Of a DNA stretch of 64,000 nucleotides, positions 11,277-21,964 are shown one piece after another (position 1 is the first letter of the stretch; each line of letters begins with the position of its first letter). Origin of the DNA: Meghimatium bilineatum. Lineage: Eukaryota; Mollusca; Gastropoda; Stylommatophora; Philomycidae. The position numbers and the translations under genes are program-made. The notes under the pieces were generated by a model that made no database searches, was not told where the DNA came from, and worked only from the letters and a program-made list of their open reading frames with translations. The stretch lies in contig CM067311.1 in assembly GCA_034231615.1 (NCBI GenBank), forward strand, positions 9,797,746-9,861,745, read 5' to 3'.

Positions 11277-13390
11277 GCAATAAAAGGGAAATAGAACGTG
11301 TCAACGTTTTATAATACTTTATCTTTGCACCTTTTTGGTGATTTATTTATTTATTTATTGATCAACCTGCCTCTATTATATATCTCAATCAATATAGATC
11401 AGAGACAGACAGCTCACTATCGATCTCTGCCAATATACACAATTTGTCTCTTTATGTATACATAAATACGTCACTCTATGTACATGCCAATATTCTCCCT
11501 ATGTATTTATCAATCTATGACTCTATGTATCTACGGCTTGATATAACCAAAATAGACTTCTGTCTTAGGTTGAAAGAGTTGTGCCTCAGCTAAGAGGCTT
11601 GATCCCCCATTTAACAAACAAATCTATGTATCTATCTCCCTATGTATTTATCAATCTATGACTCTATGTATCTATCTCCCTATGTATTTATCAATCTATG
11701 ACTCTATGTATCTATCAAAATGTCTCTCTATGTATCTATCAACATGTCTCTCTATGTATCTATCAACATGTCTCTCTATGTATCTATCAACATGTCTCTC
11801 TATGTATCTACCAACATGTCTCTCTATGTATCTATCAACATGTCTCTCTATGTATCTATCAATTTGTCTCTCTATGTATCTAATAATACGCCTCTGTGTT
11901 CTTCTTCTGCTGCGTACGCTCTCTGATAACCACCGCGAATAAATCGTGTGATTTCCGCCGGGGAACATGAAGTACGTTGTATTGCTAGTTCCACAGTAGA
12001 ACTGTGTTATTTGCACCTCGAATTGCTAACTCTGTGGCCCTGACTTTCGAGGCCCATCACATACGTTTTCATCATGCCTTTAATTCAGGTAGTGAGCTTC
12101 CATAGCCTGTGATAGCCTGCCTATCTGTCGCCGGTACCCATTTTAAGGCTAGGTCGACCTGGGAGCCGTTGCGATCTGAAAAACATTTCTGCCTCAACTG
12201 GGGAATGAACCCATCACCAGTCATATGCGAAGCAAGTGCCCTAACCACTGCGCTACTCGTCTCCCCAAAAAGAGTGACTTACGGGTCTCACACACAAAAA
12301 CGGGCATATGGCCTTTTATTTAGACAAAACTATCTCCTCACTGAAATACTACAAAGTTATCAATGGCACTGACAGCAAGTTCAGTTTTCTTGATAAATGT
12401 TGCTGTATTTGAAAGTTCATCGGGACTACTGTACAGCTGTGGATGTATGTCTTTGTGTCAGTGCTACGCCCTCAACTGGTTTAGTGTACTGTATTCTTGC
12501 AGAATGTTCTGCAGTCTGTGCTACCAGTCCACATGAGTGCAAATGTGATGGGACCAATCTTAGTCTATGTAAGTGACTGTTTAGCCTGTTGTGTCCTGTC
12601 CTGATGTGGGGGACGATATCTTGTTCAGCTCTGTCGAGATAATGTTTGTTTTCTACCGCTTGATCGACTTTTCTAATAGATTTGATGAGGGTCTCTTTTC
12701 CTGGTAGGTGATTTGTTGACCTGTTTGTTTCTGTGTTTCTCCATTATTTGCCTGAATATCTGCCTTTTCATTTCCTTGTATGCCACAGTAGGATGATATC
12801 CATTGTAGTGCTACCCTATGTAGATGCTCTTTTCTCGCATGTCTTCTTTCATGTCTGGCAGTATATATCGGTCAATGGCTTGTATGGCAGACAGGTAAGA
12901 AACACCACATGTAGACATTGGCTTGTTGTGCTTTTAATTATTTCTGCAGCAATGCTTAGGGAGTGTACTTTCGTAGAGTATTTGGAACAGAATATTCCAT
13001 TTGGTGAACACATGGATTAATTTTCATTGATATGTTATGTACACTGAAATACCTCCGTTCTTCATTGCTCTTGCTGCTAATCCGGTCTATATCATTTTAT
13101 CCACGCTTCTCGAGGGTACACATCTTCGATCAGGTTTTGCATATTGATGATTTTTTTGTTCGTTGCGGTCCCCTGTGGGAGGCAATACGGTGTTGGAAAC
13201 GATTAGTCCATACAACACATTTACCATCACTATTTCGCTACTCACGCACACTAATTAATTATGAATTATATTGCCTCTTACCTGCTGGGTGTACCCATAA
13301 TGGTTGGAGTTTTGGAGGCACGTGCTGTCCTACCTTGTTTATTAGCACTTCATAAAATCTTGAAGCAAATAACGGCATTAACCGCACCAT
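11236..13390 (-). CDS. MPC2-like mitochondrial pyruvate carrier, copy A (partial)
   Basis: Two exons of a gene related to mitochondrial pyruvate carrier subunit 2, an inner-membrane protein that pairs with MPC1 to import pyruvate. Exon 1 (13282-13390) and exon 2 (11236-11276) join in phase to give 49 residues. The N-terminal helix region is followed by KLQPLWVHPAG and PKTIFFWSPFAKW, the family signature HPAGPxTxFFWxPxxKW. Both junctions are GT-AG. The start is the Met of MVRLMPLF, chosen because copy B begins at the same place. The upstream frame stays open by chance. The intron holds a LINE fragment and a SINE. I could not find exons 3 and 4 in the 11 kb to the left, so either they lie beyond the window or the copy is truncated. 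Whether it is expressed is unknown. Confidence 0.78.
11340..11639. other. Low-complexity stretch
   Basis: An ATTT run near 11342-11360, then scattered TATGTATCTAT-type words that lead into the following 24-bp array. No gene is seen. Confidence 0.5.
11640..11885 (+). repeat. 24-bp minisatellite, about 8 good copies
   Basis: The unit is CTCTCTATGTATCTATCAAC plus four more bases. The spacing is a multiple of three, so frames are open on both strands. More diverged copies extend to the left. Confidence 0.9.
12105..12265 (-). mobile_element. tRNA-derived SINE, copy 1
   Basis: On the minus strand a tRNA-like head has an A box (TAGCGCAGTGGTTAGGGCA) and a B box (GGTTCATTCC, near 12200-12211) at the normal spacing. 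A tRNA-unrelated body follows, matching 47920-48092. The head lacks a credible acceptor stem pairing, so it is a SINE and not a working tRNA. It lies in the intron of MPC2-like copy A, in the same orientation. Confidence 0.75.
12380..12815 (-). mobile_element. LINE RNase H fragment
   Basis: Minus-strand translation shows QWISSYCGIQGNEKADIQA (the RNase H C-terminal motif) and, in another frame, RTGHNRLNSHLHRLRLVPSH. Several stops and frameshifts break it. It is a decayed LINE in the copy A intron. Confidence 0.75.
13282..13390 (-). CDS. MPC2-like copy A, exon 1
   Basis: A 109-nt coding exon of 36 codons plus one base, ending at a GTAAGA donor. It encodes MVRLMPLFASRFYEVLINKV followed by PPKLQPLWVHPA. 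Copy B exon 1 has the same length, phase and start, and differs by substitutions only. Confidence 0.82.
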
Positions 13391-14120
13391 TTTAGAATTT
13401 GTAATATGTCCTTGTGAATTGAAAAGTAGTAACGGTAAATACAAGAGAATAAACAATATTGGCTTGAAGCCAGAATAATCACGAGCTAAAACTACACACT
13501 TCTGAAACTGATCGCGCGTGAGATGAGCAAACATGCGACACGCTTGAGCGTTATGGGGGAGAATTTCAATCAAAATAAATTTCTAGAAGCTTCAAGACTG
13601 CTGGCCTATGCTTCATGAATACATTATTATGGCCAAATGATGTGGCTTTAAGGTAGTAGAAAACGGGTTGGATTTAAACTGCATATAATGGGACATTATT
13701 TTTTTTTAAATAAGGAGAAACTATTAAAAGTAAATATTGATGTTAAATCACCACACACACACACACACACAAATGTGTTGATCGCAACCTACAGAATATG
13801 ATATATTGACATCTTTGTATACAGTATGAAGAGTGATAATACATTTTCTCTTTTCAAAGCATTATTTTCTTTTCTTCTTTGTTTTTTTTTCCTCCTTTGT
13901 TTTGAGCTCATTTTTGATAGGTCACTGATACATCAACACACTCGGTAATACTCACGGACTCTCACAGAATGCTGAGCGAGAAAGAAAAGTGCATGCTGAG
14001 AAAGGAATGGTGCGATTTACTGAAGAACTCAAGTGTCCAGAACATTACATGGATATACTGCTCTGGTCATGCTGGGTTTATATGTCTTAAAACCCAAGTA
14101 AATTCATTTTACCGGTCAGC
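13391..14120. other. Sequence upstream of MPC2-like copy A
   Basis: The 5' flank of the gene on the minus strand. It holds a short CA run near 13751 and a pyrimidine-rich stretch near 13870-13900. No clear core promoter motif stands out. Confidence 0.35.
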
Positions 14121-14124
14121 TTAA

Positions 14125-14215
14125 CTTAAATGGTTGGTTGCTGATCCAGCGGTCCATGGGCTCATGCCCTTTGACCTAATGCCATTAAATGGCATTATAT
14201 TGCTGGGAAGTCGTA
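14125..14215 (+). repeat. Interspersed repeat family D, copy 1
   Basis: The block GGTTGCTGATCCAGCGGTCC, then CATGGGCTCATGCCCTTTGA and TGGCATTATATTGCTGGGAA, recurs at 25068-25155, partly at 59254-59300, and inverted near 27095-27135. Confidence 0.7.
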
Positions 14216-14224
14216 ACTTAAATG

Positions 14225-14440
14225 GGTTATAGACTTTCTGATGGAAATATGGGCATAGTAAGAACAACTAGCAAAAGAGCCAGGGGTAGACCAAAAGAAA
14301 CACTCAGAAGAACAATACTTAGAGAAAGTAAAACAACCAATATTCATACTATTCAAGAACTGCACAGAATATCTTTGAACTGACAGAATTGGAGAGATCT
14401 GACCTCTGCCCTATGCGCTAACTTCAGCGCAAAAGGAAAA
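14225..14440 (+). mobile_element. LINE 3' coding fragment
   Basis: The plus-strand frame gives KRARGRPKETLRRTILRES, then a broken WRDLTSALCANFSAKGK, the end of a LINE reverse-transcriptase ORF. A short GAAT run ends the element. Confidence 0.65.
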
Positions 14441-14481
14441 TGAATGAATGAATGAAGAACACCTGGCACATAGTAAATGAT

Positions 14482-14766
14482 AGCCCGTGTGCTGATGGAG
14501 CCCAAAAGGGGAGCAATGAACAGCAACACTCCACCCTACCATGTATGTCATAGGAGACGACTAAGAAGGTTAGGGGGGCATTGGTCGAGTTGGCTATTCG
14601 ATTTCATTGATAGTCAACGTGACCTAGAATACATTCTGACGTCGGATGTGATATTTCGAAAGATGCAGATATCATAGCTAAGCTGTAAACCTTGACAGAA
14701 TGCATTAAGTTCTTCAGACTACAACCTGTTAATCTGCAGGAGTTTGAGAACGAAAGAACAAGAAGT
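14482..14766 (+). mobile_element. Long SINE, near full-length
   Basis: Aligns along its length with the complete copy at 56376-56646: the head (CCCAAAAGGGGAGCAATGAA), the middle (GTCGGATGTG) and the tail (AGGAGTTTGAGAACGAA). It is rather diverged. Confidence 0.75.
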
Positions 14767-15042
14767 ATACGCTATATAGGTGCTCTGATAGAAACAATTT
14801 CAGGTACGTCACCTCTAATAATTATTTTGGTCATGCGCCCCAATATAACTAAAGTAGACTCGCCACTACGGCTGAGATGTCCATGCATCACTACTATGAG
14901 ACGTGATGTTTTATCTATGATAAGCAGCTAAAACCGTCTTTTAGACATACCTGCTCTCACGGAAGGCCAATAAAATCAACTAGCAGAATTAGTAAGTCGA
15001 AGGGACTGATCACTACAAGAGAGAACTTATTGCAGGGGCGTT

Positions 15043-15335
15043 CGCCCGTGTTCTACAGGGGCATCGAAAGGGGAGAAATGAATAGTGACACTGTTACTTG
15101 CCAGGCACGTCGTAAAAGGCGACTAAGGTAGATTTGGAGGATGGAGTTGTGGATGATCTATTCCATAGATGGTCAAAATGACTCATACGTCACGCCGAAG
15201 TCGGAATTTTCCGATAGAAAGGCGCAGAAATCGCAACTAATCTGTAAACTATGACCATGATACAACGCATTCCTTTCTCTGGACTGCATTTTGCTAATCT
15301 GTACAATCTTGAGAACGAACGCTGAAGACGTCTAT
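15043..15335 (+). mobile_element. Long SINE, near full-length
   Basis: Carries all parts of the family: CGAAAGGGGAGAAATGAA, GGCGACTAAGG, GAAGTCGGAA, ACAACGCATTCCTTTCTC and GAACGAACGCTGAAGA. It is the second copy within 300 bp, with the same orientation. Confidence 0.75.
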
Positions 15336-15965
15336 TCTAATCAGTTGTCATAAACATTTATAATAGTGAAGCATTAATTAATAATAATGTATTTATGTAT
15401 GGCCTTTTGCATCTTGCAGATGGTCATTTAGCAATAAGATGAAGCAATCCGTTGAATATAGTAATAATAATAATAATGTGTTGATGTTACAGTAGTATTC
15501 TAATAAAAACCAGCAGACTTAAACAAACACTACTCGCACTCGCGAATCAATCAGCACAATAACAACTCAACGAGAACTCTAAATAACAACGTGTCCTATG
15601 AATGGCTCTTCTCACTTCTTTCCCAGAAATATGGTATATAACGACTTACACTGCAGTAAGAACATAAACAAACCTAAGTATCCTAAGGTCTTTTAAATTG
15701 TGATTCTAGGCCCAAGTCCCGCTCGTTCCCGGAGTTAAATAATTCAAGCGTTGACCTATTTATTTAAGCCGAAACACAAACTACATCTGGTACGGCACAC
15801 GCTGGACGAAGTCAGCCATGTTCAGTGTAAAGTGTACACGTCACACACGCACATAAACACGCGCGTCACTGCGTGTGAAAGCCATGCATAATCTGCACGT
15901 TCAATGTATGAGAGTATTTATTTACACGTGCTCTGCAAGAATGCATTTAGAAAATGAGCACATTG
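15336..15965. other. Gene-free stretch
   Basis: AT-rich, with a short AAT run near 15462. No gene or repeat family is recognised. Confidence 0.4.
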
Positions 15966-16124
15966 TTCTTCTTCAGCGTTCATTCTCAAACTCCCGCTGG
16001 ATCTTCCTTGTAGCAGGACCATGGTCCTATTAGATTTCCAGCAGGATGTAGTCCAGAGAATGGAAATGAGTTGTGCCACAATTTTATTTGCGCAAATGGA
16101 CCGAAACATCCGTCTTCGGCGGGA
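15966..16124 (-). mobile_element. Short SINE, full-length copy
   Basis: A minus-strand copy of the 160-bp SINE defined by its duplications at 21102-21262. The head CCCGCCGAAGACGGATG is at the right end and the GAACGCTGAAGAAGAA tail at the left. Target duplication is not clear. Confidence 0.8.
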
Positions 16125-16164
16125 GAACGTTGTTCAAATTGAACGATTTTTACCAGATTGTAGC

Positions 16165-16312
16165 CCGACTTTTGACTATAGACTGGAGTCCAAGTAATAC
16201 AGGAAGGGAACTAGCCACCCCCACCTAATAGTTGCTGCGGCCTTGGTACATGAAAAGATCGTCATCCCCGACGACGGCGACAGGTTGCTGCCATGGGAGT
16301 TACCTTAACATA
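16165..16312 (+). mobile_element. 3' part of a tRNA-SINE (43065 type)
   Basis: Matches the distal half of the SINE at 43065-43360: GGAAGGGAACTAGCCACC, CCACCTAATAGTTGCTGCGG, GTACATGAAAAGAT and TGCTGCCATGGGAG. The tRNA-like head is absent. Confidence 0.7.
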
Positions 16313-16684
16313 AGTAATATTTATGGACTGTTCTCGAAGCATTACATATCGCTACGACTTATCCATAAGTCTTATCCTAAGCCATTTTGGGGGGTTTATT
16401 ATTTAACTCATTCCCCCATCTTGGGAGCTGTTTTTAAATTACACACAAACAAATGTGTGGTGGGGAGGAGGTTGACAAAAGTTTGACAGTTGGTGACAAG
16501 TAGGATGGGGGTTATCAAGGTGGCTGGGGGATGACAAAGTTTGGCGTATTTTATGAGTAACTTCTTGTGCTTGCATATTTTATGTAGAAGACACGTTCCA
16601 CAATTGTGCATGCAGACATGTCAATCACACGACAGCCTGCAACCATTTGGTGATATCAATGTTATCCACTTTTAATCAGACAAT

Positions 16685-16745
16685 ATCTCGACTGCACACA
16701 GGAAGTAAGAGATAACCGCTTGCAATTCCTGAAGTTAGAGAAGAA
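16685..16745 (+). repeat. Fragment of repeat family A
   Basis: CACAGGAAGTAAGAGATAAC, then CGCTTGCAATTCCTGAA, matches the right end of family A. Confidence 0.5.
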
Positions 16746-16847
16746 TCACACAATATCAATGCGTCGTCTGTGGCTGTGACGACAGACGAGCACAAGAGCG
16801 AGATAAGGTCAAATATCCGTAACCGTGGTTAGCTTTGAGCAAAGAGG

Positions 16848-16934
16848 ATTTGAACCAGGTCCGCTCAGATGGCACCCACTCGCCTAATTATTAATTATTT
16901 TTTTTTAAAGTAAGCGAGTGGGTGCCATCTGAGC
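16848..16934. repeat. Inverted repeat with 21-bp perfect arms
   Basis: Arms 16863-16883 and 16914-16934 are perfect reverse complements (GCTCAGATGGCACCCACTCG on the left). The loop is 30 nt and AT-rich, and flanking bases pair imperfectly. The minus strand just outside the left arm has a B-box-like GGTTCAAATCC, so the arms are probably two inverted pieces of a tRNA-SINE head. Confidence 0.85.
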
Positions 16935-17029
16935 CAACCTGGCTCACATTCTGTTTGATGTATGCGTTTTCTTTATTAATGTATCCTTGATGCTTCTATA
17001 TTATAGACCTATTATTCTATTATTCTTCC

Positions 17030-17195
17030 CCGTAGTCCAAACCTTCGATAACAGTTACCATGTTGTCCCGACAGGCCGACGTTCTGCTTGAGCTAGTTAC
17101 AGGCACAGCGTGGGTGGGCAGAACAACAAAGAATCCTGTCGCAAGAGTTGTGCCCTGATGTCGACGTCTGTTTCGGCGGCATTGGACTCGAAACA
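17030..17195 (+). repeat. Interspersed repeat family B, copy 1
   Basis: A block with ACCTTCGATAACAGTTACCA, GTTGTGCCCTGATGTCGAC and GGCATTGGACTCGAAACAC recurs at 25705-25960 and inverted at 33825-34010. It encodes no recognisable protein. Confidence 0.75.
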
Positions 17196-17199
17196 CAGA

Positions 17200-18715
17200 G
17201 TAGAGGAGTTTTCTGGAGACGGCCCTATTGTGTGCTGAGTATATTGTGGACTTGATATATTTCAAGGTTTTGGTGGTGCCGGTTTGTTGTCGAATGTCCT
17301 CATTCCTCACTGTCTCTTAGCGATATCCCTAGGATTCTGCGTAAGCATGCAATTTCAGCTGTCGCAAGTTTACGTTTGTCTTGTGCTGTCGTTGTCCATG
17401 TTTGGCATTGGTAGCACAGAGTTGGCATAATAACTGTCTTGAATAGTGTTATTTTGGTGTTTAAATCTATACTTTTGTTTCTGAGGATTGGTGTCATTTG
17501 CCCTAGGGCTTGATATTCTTTACTACATCTATTATGTATTTCTTTGCTGCTCTTGTCGTCTATTATTATATTGCTTCCTAGGTATGTGAATTATGTCACT
17601 TGTTTAAGTCTGTTGTTTTCAATATATATATATTGGTGTTTCTTTCTGTTCTTCCTATCTTCATTACTTCTGTATTTTCTATATTTATCTTCATGTTAAA
17701 TTTATGGCATGTTTGATGTAATCTATCTATTTGTCTTTGTAGTTTTTCTTCTGATGATGCCACTAGTGCTTGATCATCTGCAAATAGTAGTTCGTTTATG
17801 TTATCCTCCAGATTGTTTCCTTCTGTTGTCTTTGCTACTTTGCAGATGTGATCTATGTATGTTATGAACAATAGGGGGAGGGGGAGGAGGGGATAGTACA
17901 CATCCCTGTCTCACACCCGAGTTAATTTGAAAATTATCGGATGTACCTGCGCTTGTTCTTACTGAGCATTGGCTATTGAAGTATATTCCCTGACATAGGC
18001 TTATCAGATGTTGGGGAACTCCATATGTCTGTAGTGTTATCCATAGTTATGCTCTATCCACTCTGTTAAAAGCTTTCTCTTGGTCTACACAAGCCAGATA
18101 TAAGTCTTGGTTATGTTCTGTCGCTCTTTCTGAAAGTTGTTTGAGGGTGAAGATTGCTTCTGTACAGTGTTTTATTCCCGAAAGTCCAATTGTGTGTTGT
18201 TGAACTATGGTTCTATATAGGCCTATGCGAGAACCCTTCTCTCTAGTATCTTGCTAAAAATGTTTCCTATGTGGCTTACGAGTGATATGTCTCTATACTT
18301 AGTGCGGTCCCTCTTACTGCCTTTCTTCTTCCAGATGGGAACAACCACCGCTGTATTCCACTCTTGTGGTGTCTTCCATATCACATTGAACAGTCAGTGT
18401 AGCCACTTTATACCTGTCGATGGTAGCATTTTTATTAGTTCTATGGGTATGCCGTTTATTACCGGTGCTTTATTATGGTAGCATTTTTATTAGTTCTATG
18501 GGTATGCCGTTTATTACCGGTGCTTTATTGTTTGGTGCATGTTTATATGCGACTCAATATCAGATTTCAGGATGTATGTTTCTAGGTGCATGTTTATATG
18601 CGACTCAATATCAGATTTCAGGATGTATGTTTCTAGGTCTTCTTCTGTTGTATTTATTGTAGTCTCCGGAAAATCCCCCATTTGCCTACGAACAACTTGA
18701 GTTCTCACTGTCAAT
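17200..18715 (-). mobile_element. LINE reverse transcriptase, long broken fragment
   Basis: About 1.5 kb of minus-strand reverse-transcriptase coding sequence in several frames. In order it shows NGIPIELIKMLPSTGIKWL, VDQEKAFNRVDR, SGVRQGCVLSPLLP, the catalytic box LLFADDQALVA (near 17780) and [18 protein letters not shown]. Frameshifts and stops break it. The same family recurs at 46680-47166. Two short tandem duplications lie in its 5' part (18422-18530 and 18534-18635). Confidence 0.88.
18422..18635. repeat. Two adjacent tandem duplications
   Basis: A 55-bp segment is present twice starting at 18422 and 18477. A different 51-bp segment is present twice starting at 18534 and 18585. Both lie inside the LINE fragment. 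Confidence 0.9.
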
Positions 18716-18850
18716 TTGCTAATCCTGTCGCAGTGTTGTATCGGGAAAACCTCACCCTGGCTACGATGTGATCTCTAATTAACACATACATTAATGAGTC
18801 CACCTATTCCAGATGAAGAATCCAGAAACACCGAACTACACTTCCATTTT
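18695..18850 (+). repeat. Interspersed repeat family C, copy 1
   Basis: GAGTTCTCACTGTC, TTGCTAATCCTGTCGCAGT, GGGAAAACCTCACC and AACACCGAACTACACTTCC occur in the same order at 32080-32218. No coding capacity. Confidence 0.7.
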
Positions 18851-19076
18851 TGACGAATCAGAATCAACACAGATGTCGACTCGCGACATATTACCCAAAA
18901 ATAAAAACAATGCAATGTTGATCACTCAGTCCTGAACAGAATATGCACACACAAACAAAAAACAAAAAAAAAACACACACACACACACACAAAACAACAC
19001 ACAAAAACCAGACGACAGACAGATATGTTGGACAGACGGATAAATAAACGGACTGAGAAACACAGTTGCTATTTTT

Positions 19077-19146
19077 GTAAACTAGATTGTAAACTAGATT
19101 GTAAACTAGATTGTAAACTAGATTGTAAACTAGATTGTAAACTAGA
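19077..19146 (+). repeat. 12-bp tandem repeat
   Basis: GTAAACTAGATT is repeated five to six times. Confidence 0.92.
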
Positions 19147-19184
19147 ACGAATGTGTTCTTGTTACGGTGCTCGATTACAGGTTT

Positions 19185-19385
19185 TTAGAAATTTCTAGAA
19201 ATTTCCAATGGATTAAGGGAAGAGTACTTGGGAAGAGGAGAAAGGGCAGACCAAGAAGACGATGGACTGACGACACTAAAGATAACATGAATACATCGCT
19301 AGAAAATGCAAGCCGCATCGCTCAAGACAGAGAGAGGTTCATATAGTTCATTGGGAAGACAGCGTTCTGAAAGGAACTAATCATA
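19185..19385 (+). mobile_element. LINE 3' coding fragment
   Basis: The plus frame reads KGRVLGKRRKGRPRRRWTDD, then NMNTSLENASRIAQDRERF, the C-terminus of a LINE reverse-transcriptase ORF. A close relative lies on the minus strand at 63190-63370. Confidence 0.75.
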
Positions 19386-20044
19386 TTAAACAGATCATAT
19401 GAACTAATTGCAGAAAAATTGAGATATAAAATCACTGGAAACACCCATAACACACATACAAATCAATGTTATGTGATTTTTCAATCAAAAGGCACTTATC
19501 AAGAACACATGCACAACAAAATACAACGGTTAATTTCATACTACAAGGAATATGAACGGCACTATTGACGTTCACATTACAGAGCTAAATATAAATATAT
19601 TACTAGTTCTTAGTAATCATATTTTGTTGTTATGTGTTCTTGATGAATGCATTTTAGTCGAAATGTTTATTTCTATGTGTTATTGGGATTTATTGTTGTT
19701 ATTTGGGAATGTTCAAAAAGTGTGCGGAAAATATTAACGATATAATCATGGGAAATAATCATGAAATCATTTCTCGGACAGTCTGAACGAAGTTGTCTCT
19801 CTTCAACGACTAGCAAACATAGAAACTGTGCAATTTTGCAGTACGGTAAAAGACAGCATTCAGAGTAGGAATACAAGATCGTGGATAATATTAGAATATA
19901 CATACATGGAAACAAGCCAGCGCAGCAAACATAATTTTTGTTAAAGATAGGGTTGGAGAGGGTTTGTGTATAGAAAATATAAAGGTTATCTCTGGTACAA
20001 AATTAACGAGGATGTGCTGAGTATGTGCTGAATATATGCCGTGA
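19386..20044. other. Gene-free stretch
   Basis: AT-rich. No exon or repeat family is recognised. Confidence 0.4.
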
Positions 20045-20425
20045 GTGTGATGATGGTGTGATGAGGGTATACTGAGAGTATGCTGATGATGTGATGAGGG
20101 TGTACTTAAGATGGTATGCTGAGGATGTGATGAGGGTGTACTTAAGATGGTATGCTGAGGATGTGATGAGGGTGTACTTAAGATGGTATGCTGAGAATGT
20201 GATGAGGGTGTACTTAAGATGGTATGCTGAGGATGTGATGAGGGTGTACTTAAGATGGTATGCTGAGGATGTGATGAGGGTGTACTTAAGATGGTATGCT
20301 GAGAATGTGATGAGGGTGTACTTAAGATGGTATGCTGAGGATGTGATGAGGGTGTACTTAAGATGGTATGCTGAGAATGTGATGAGGGTGTACTTAAGAT
20401 GGTATGCTGAGGATGTGATGAAGAG
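20045..20425 (+). repeat. 36-bp minisatellite, about 10 copies
   Basis: The unit contains GATGAGGGTGTACTTAAGAT and GGTATGCTGA, with a G/A variant (GAGGATG or GAGAATG) marking two subtypes. A 12-residue-periodic open frame is a by-product. Confidence 0.93.
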
Positions 20426-20469
20426 GTGCTATTAGAGTCAATGTTATACGGGGTTACTTAATAATACCA

Positions 20470-21480
20470 TCATCATCATCATCAATTGCCGTCTCCGCAA
20501 CGAAGGTTGGCTGGGACAGACCTCCAACATCCTCTGTCTCTTGTTTTGATGGTGCACTCTGCTAGACTGTAACCTGTCTATCTTGTGATGTTACTCTCCC
20601 ACTTGTATATCTACCTACATCTTGCTCGGTTCCCTTCGACTTTACCCTCAAATAAGGTCTTCAATAAGCTGTCATGTCTTTTAATGTGTCCAAAATATTT
20701 TATTTGCTTGATCTTTATTTCTCTTAGTAATTGTTTCTTCATATTAAGTGCTGTTAGAACATCTTTGTTTGTTTTCTCTTTCCATGATGTTCTCCCTATT
20801 CATATATATATATATACCCACAACTCCCAAATGCATCAATTGTCTTCTAATTGTTTGTTTAGTGTCCATGTTTCTGAACCATAAATTAAAATGTAGACTA
20901 TATGTAGTATTTTATAATTCTAATTTTTAACTTGTTTGTACTTTGCTTAGATCTGCCGTCATTTGTGATTATCTGTCCAAGATATTGTTAGTGTTCTACT
21001 TGTTGTAGTTTATCTCCATATATGTTTATGTTCAGCGCCAATTCTTCAGTGACTTTGTTGATTATCATTGGTTTTTGTGTGTGGATATTTATATCCAGTC
21101 CTCGCCGAAGACGGATGTGTTGGGCCATTGGCGCAAATAAAACGGCAACACAGCGCATTTCCATTCTCTGGACTACATTCAACTGGAAATTTTGTAGGAT
21201 CATTGTCCTGTTACAAGAGAAATCCAGTGGGAGTTTGAGAATGAACGCTGAAGAAGAAGAAGATATCCAGTCCATATTCTTTGATTTATCAACTTGATCT
21301 ATTAGTCTTTGTAGTTCATGTTCACTTTCCGCCAAAAGAACAGTGGTATCTGCATATCTCAGTTTGTTTATTATTTTCCCATTGATCTTGAGTCCTGACA
21401 TCCGACTATGTTTATTTCTTGATATATTAATTTTTCGTGTTTGACTCTGATAAAAGGCTTGCTGTAGTCTAATGAAGCAA
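20470..21480 (-). mobile_element. LINE reverse transcriptase, interrupted by a SINE
   Basis: Minus-strand coding remnants in order: DYSKPFIRVKHEKLI, KINGKIINKLRYADTTVLLA (the YADD catalytic box with the last Asp changed to Thr), LQRLIDQVDK, then, past an inserted SINE, INKVTEELALNINIYGDKL and the C-terminus. It ends in a short GAT run near 20470. Stops and the altered active site mark it as dead. Confidence 0.88.
21102..21262 (+). mobile_element. Short SINE with perfect 11-bp target duplication
   Basis: The element is 161 bp, flanked on both sides by ATATCCAGTCC (21091-21101 and 21263-21273). It starts at TCGCCGAAGACGGATGTG and ends in a GAACGCTGAAGAAGAAG tail. It sits inside a LINE reverse-transcriptase fragment on the other strand. 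This copy fixes the exact ends of the family. No A or B box is visible, so it may be a promoterless derivative of the longer SINE. Confidence 0.92.
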
Positions 21481-21481
21481 A

Positions 21482-21964
21482 TATAGATACTTTTTGGACA
21501 AGAAAGTACCCCTGCATTTCTTCACAGGAAAACATGCAGTAGCGAAAGTTTTACTGTGAAATATTCTAGAACAATAAATCAAGAAATAATATATTACTAT
21601 CAACCACTCAAGAACGAATATATTTCTAACAAAAACTCACAAAATTACTAACAATAATTCAAGGAAGAATACTTTTGGAAAGAATGAAATCGACGTATAT
21701 TTTTATTGCACTTATAACGGCACATGTTGTAAAACAGTGCTAATTGTAGATAATTAAAACTTGCTTCATTCATTGCAAAATACATTGCACTTGCGATCAC
21801 AAAATATTTCTAAACATTGTAAATATTTAATGTTATGATGTAAAATTGTAAAAAATATACTAAAATTTAATACCATGATAAAAAATTATATTTGAAATTC
21901 AAACCATTGCACACAATCTTATGTATGATTCAAAACTGTACCTAGCATATAGAACATTATAAAA
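21482..21964. other. Gene-free stretch
   Basis: Very AT-rich. No gene is recognised. Confidence 0.4.

Noticed and set aside
12105-12265. Functional tRNA gene
   Set aside because: A and B boxes are present but there is no convincing acceptor stem, and the sequence continues into a SINE body found again at 47920-48092.
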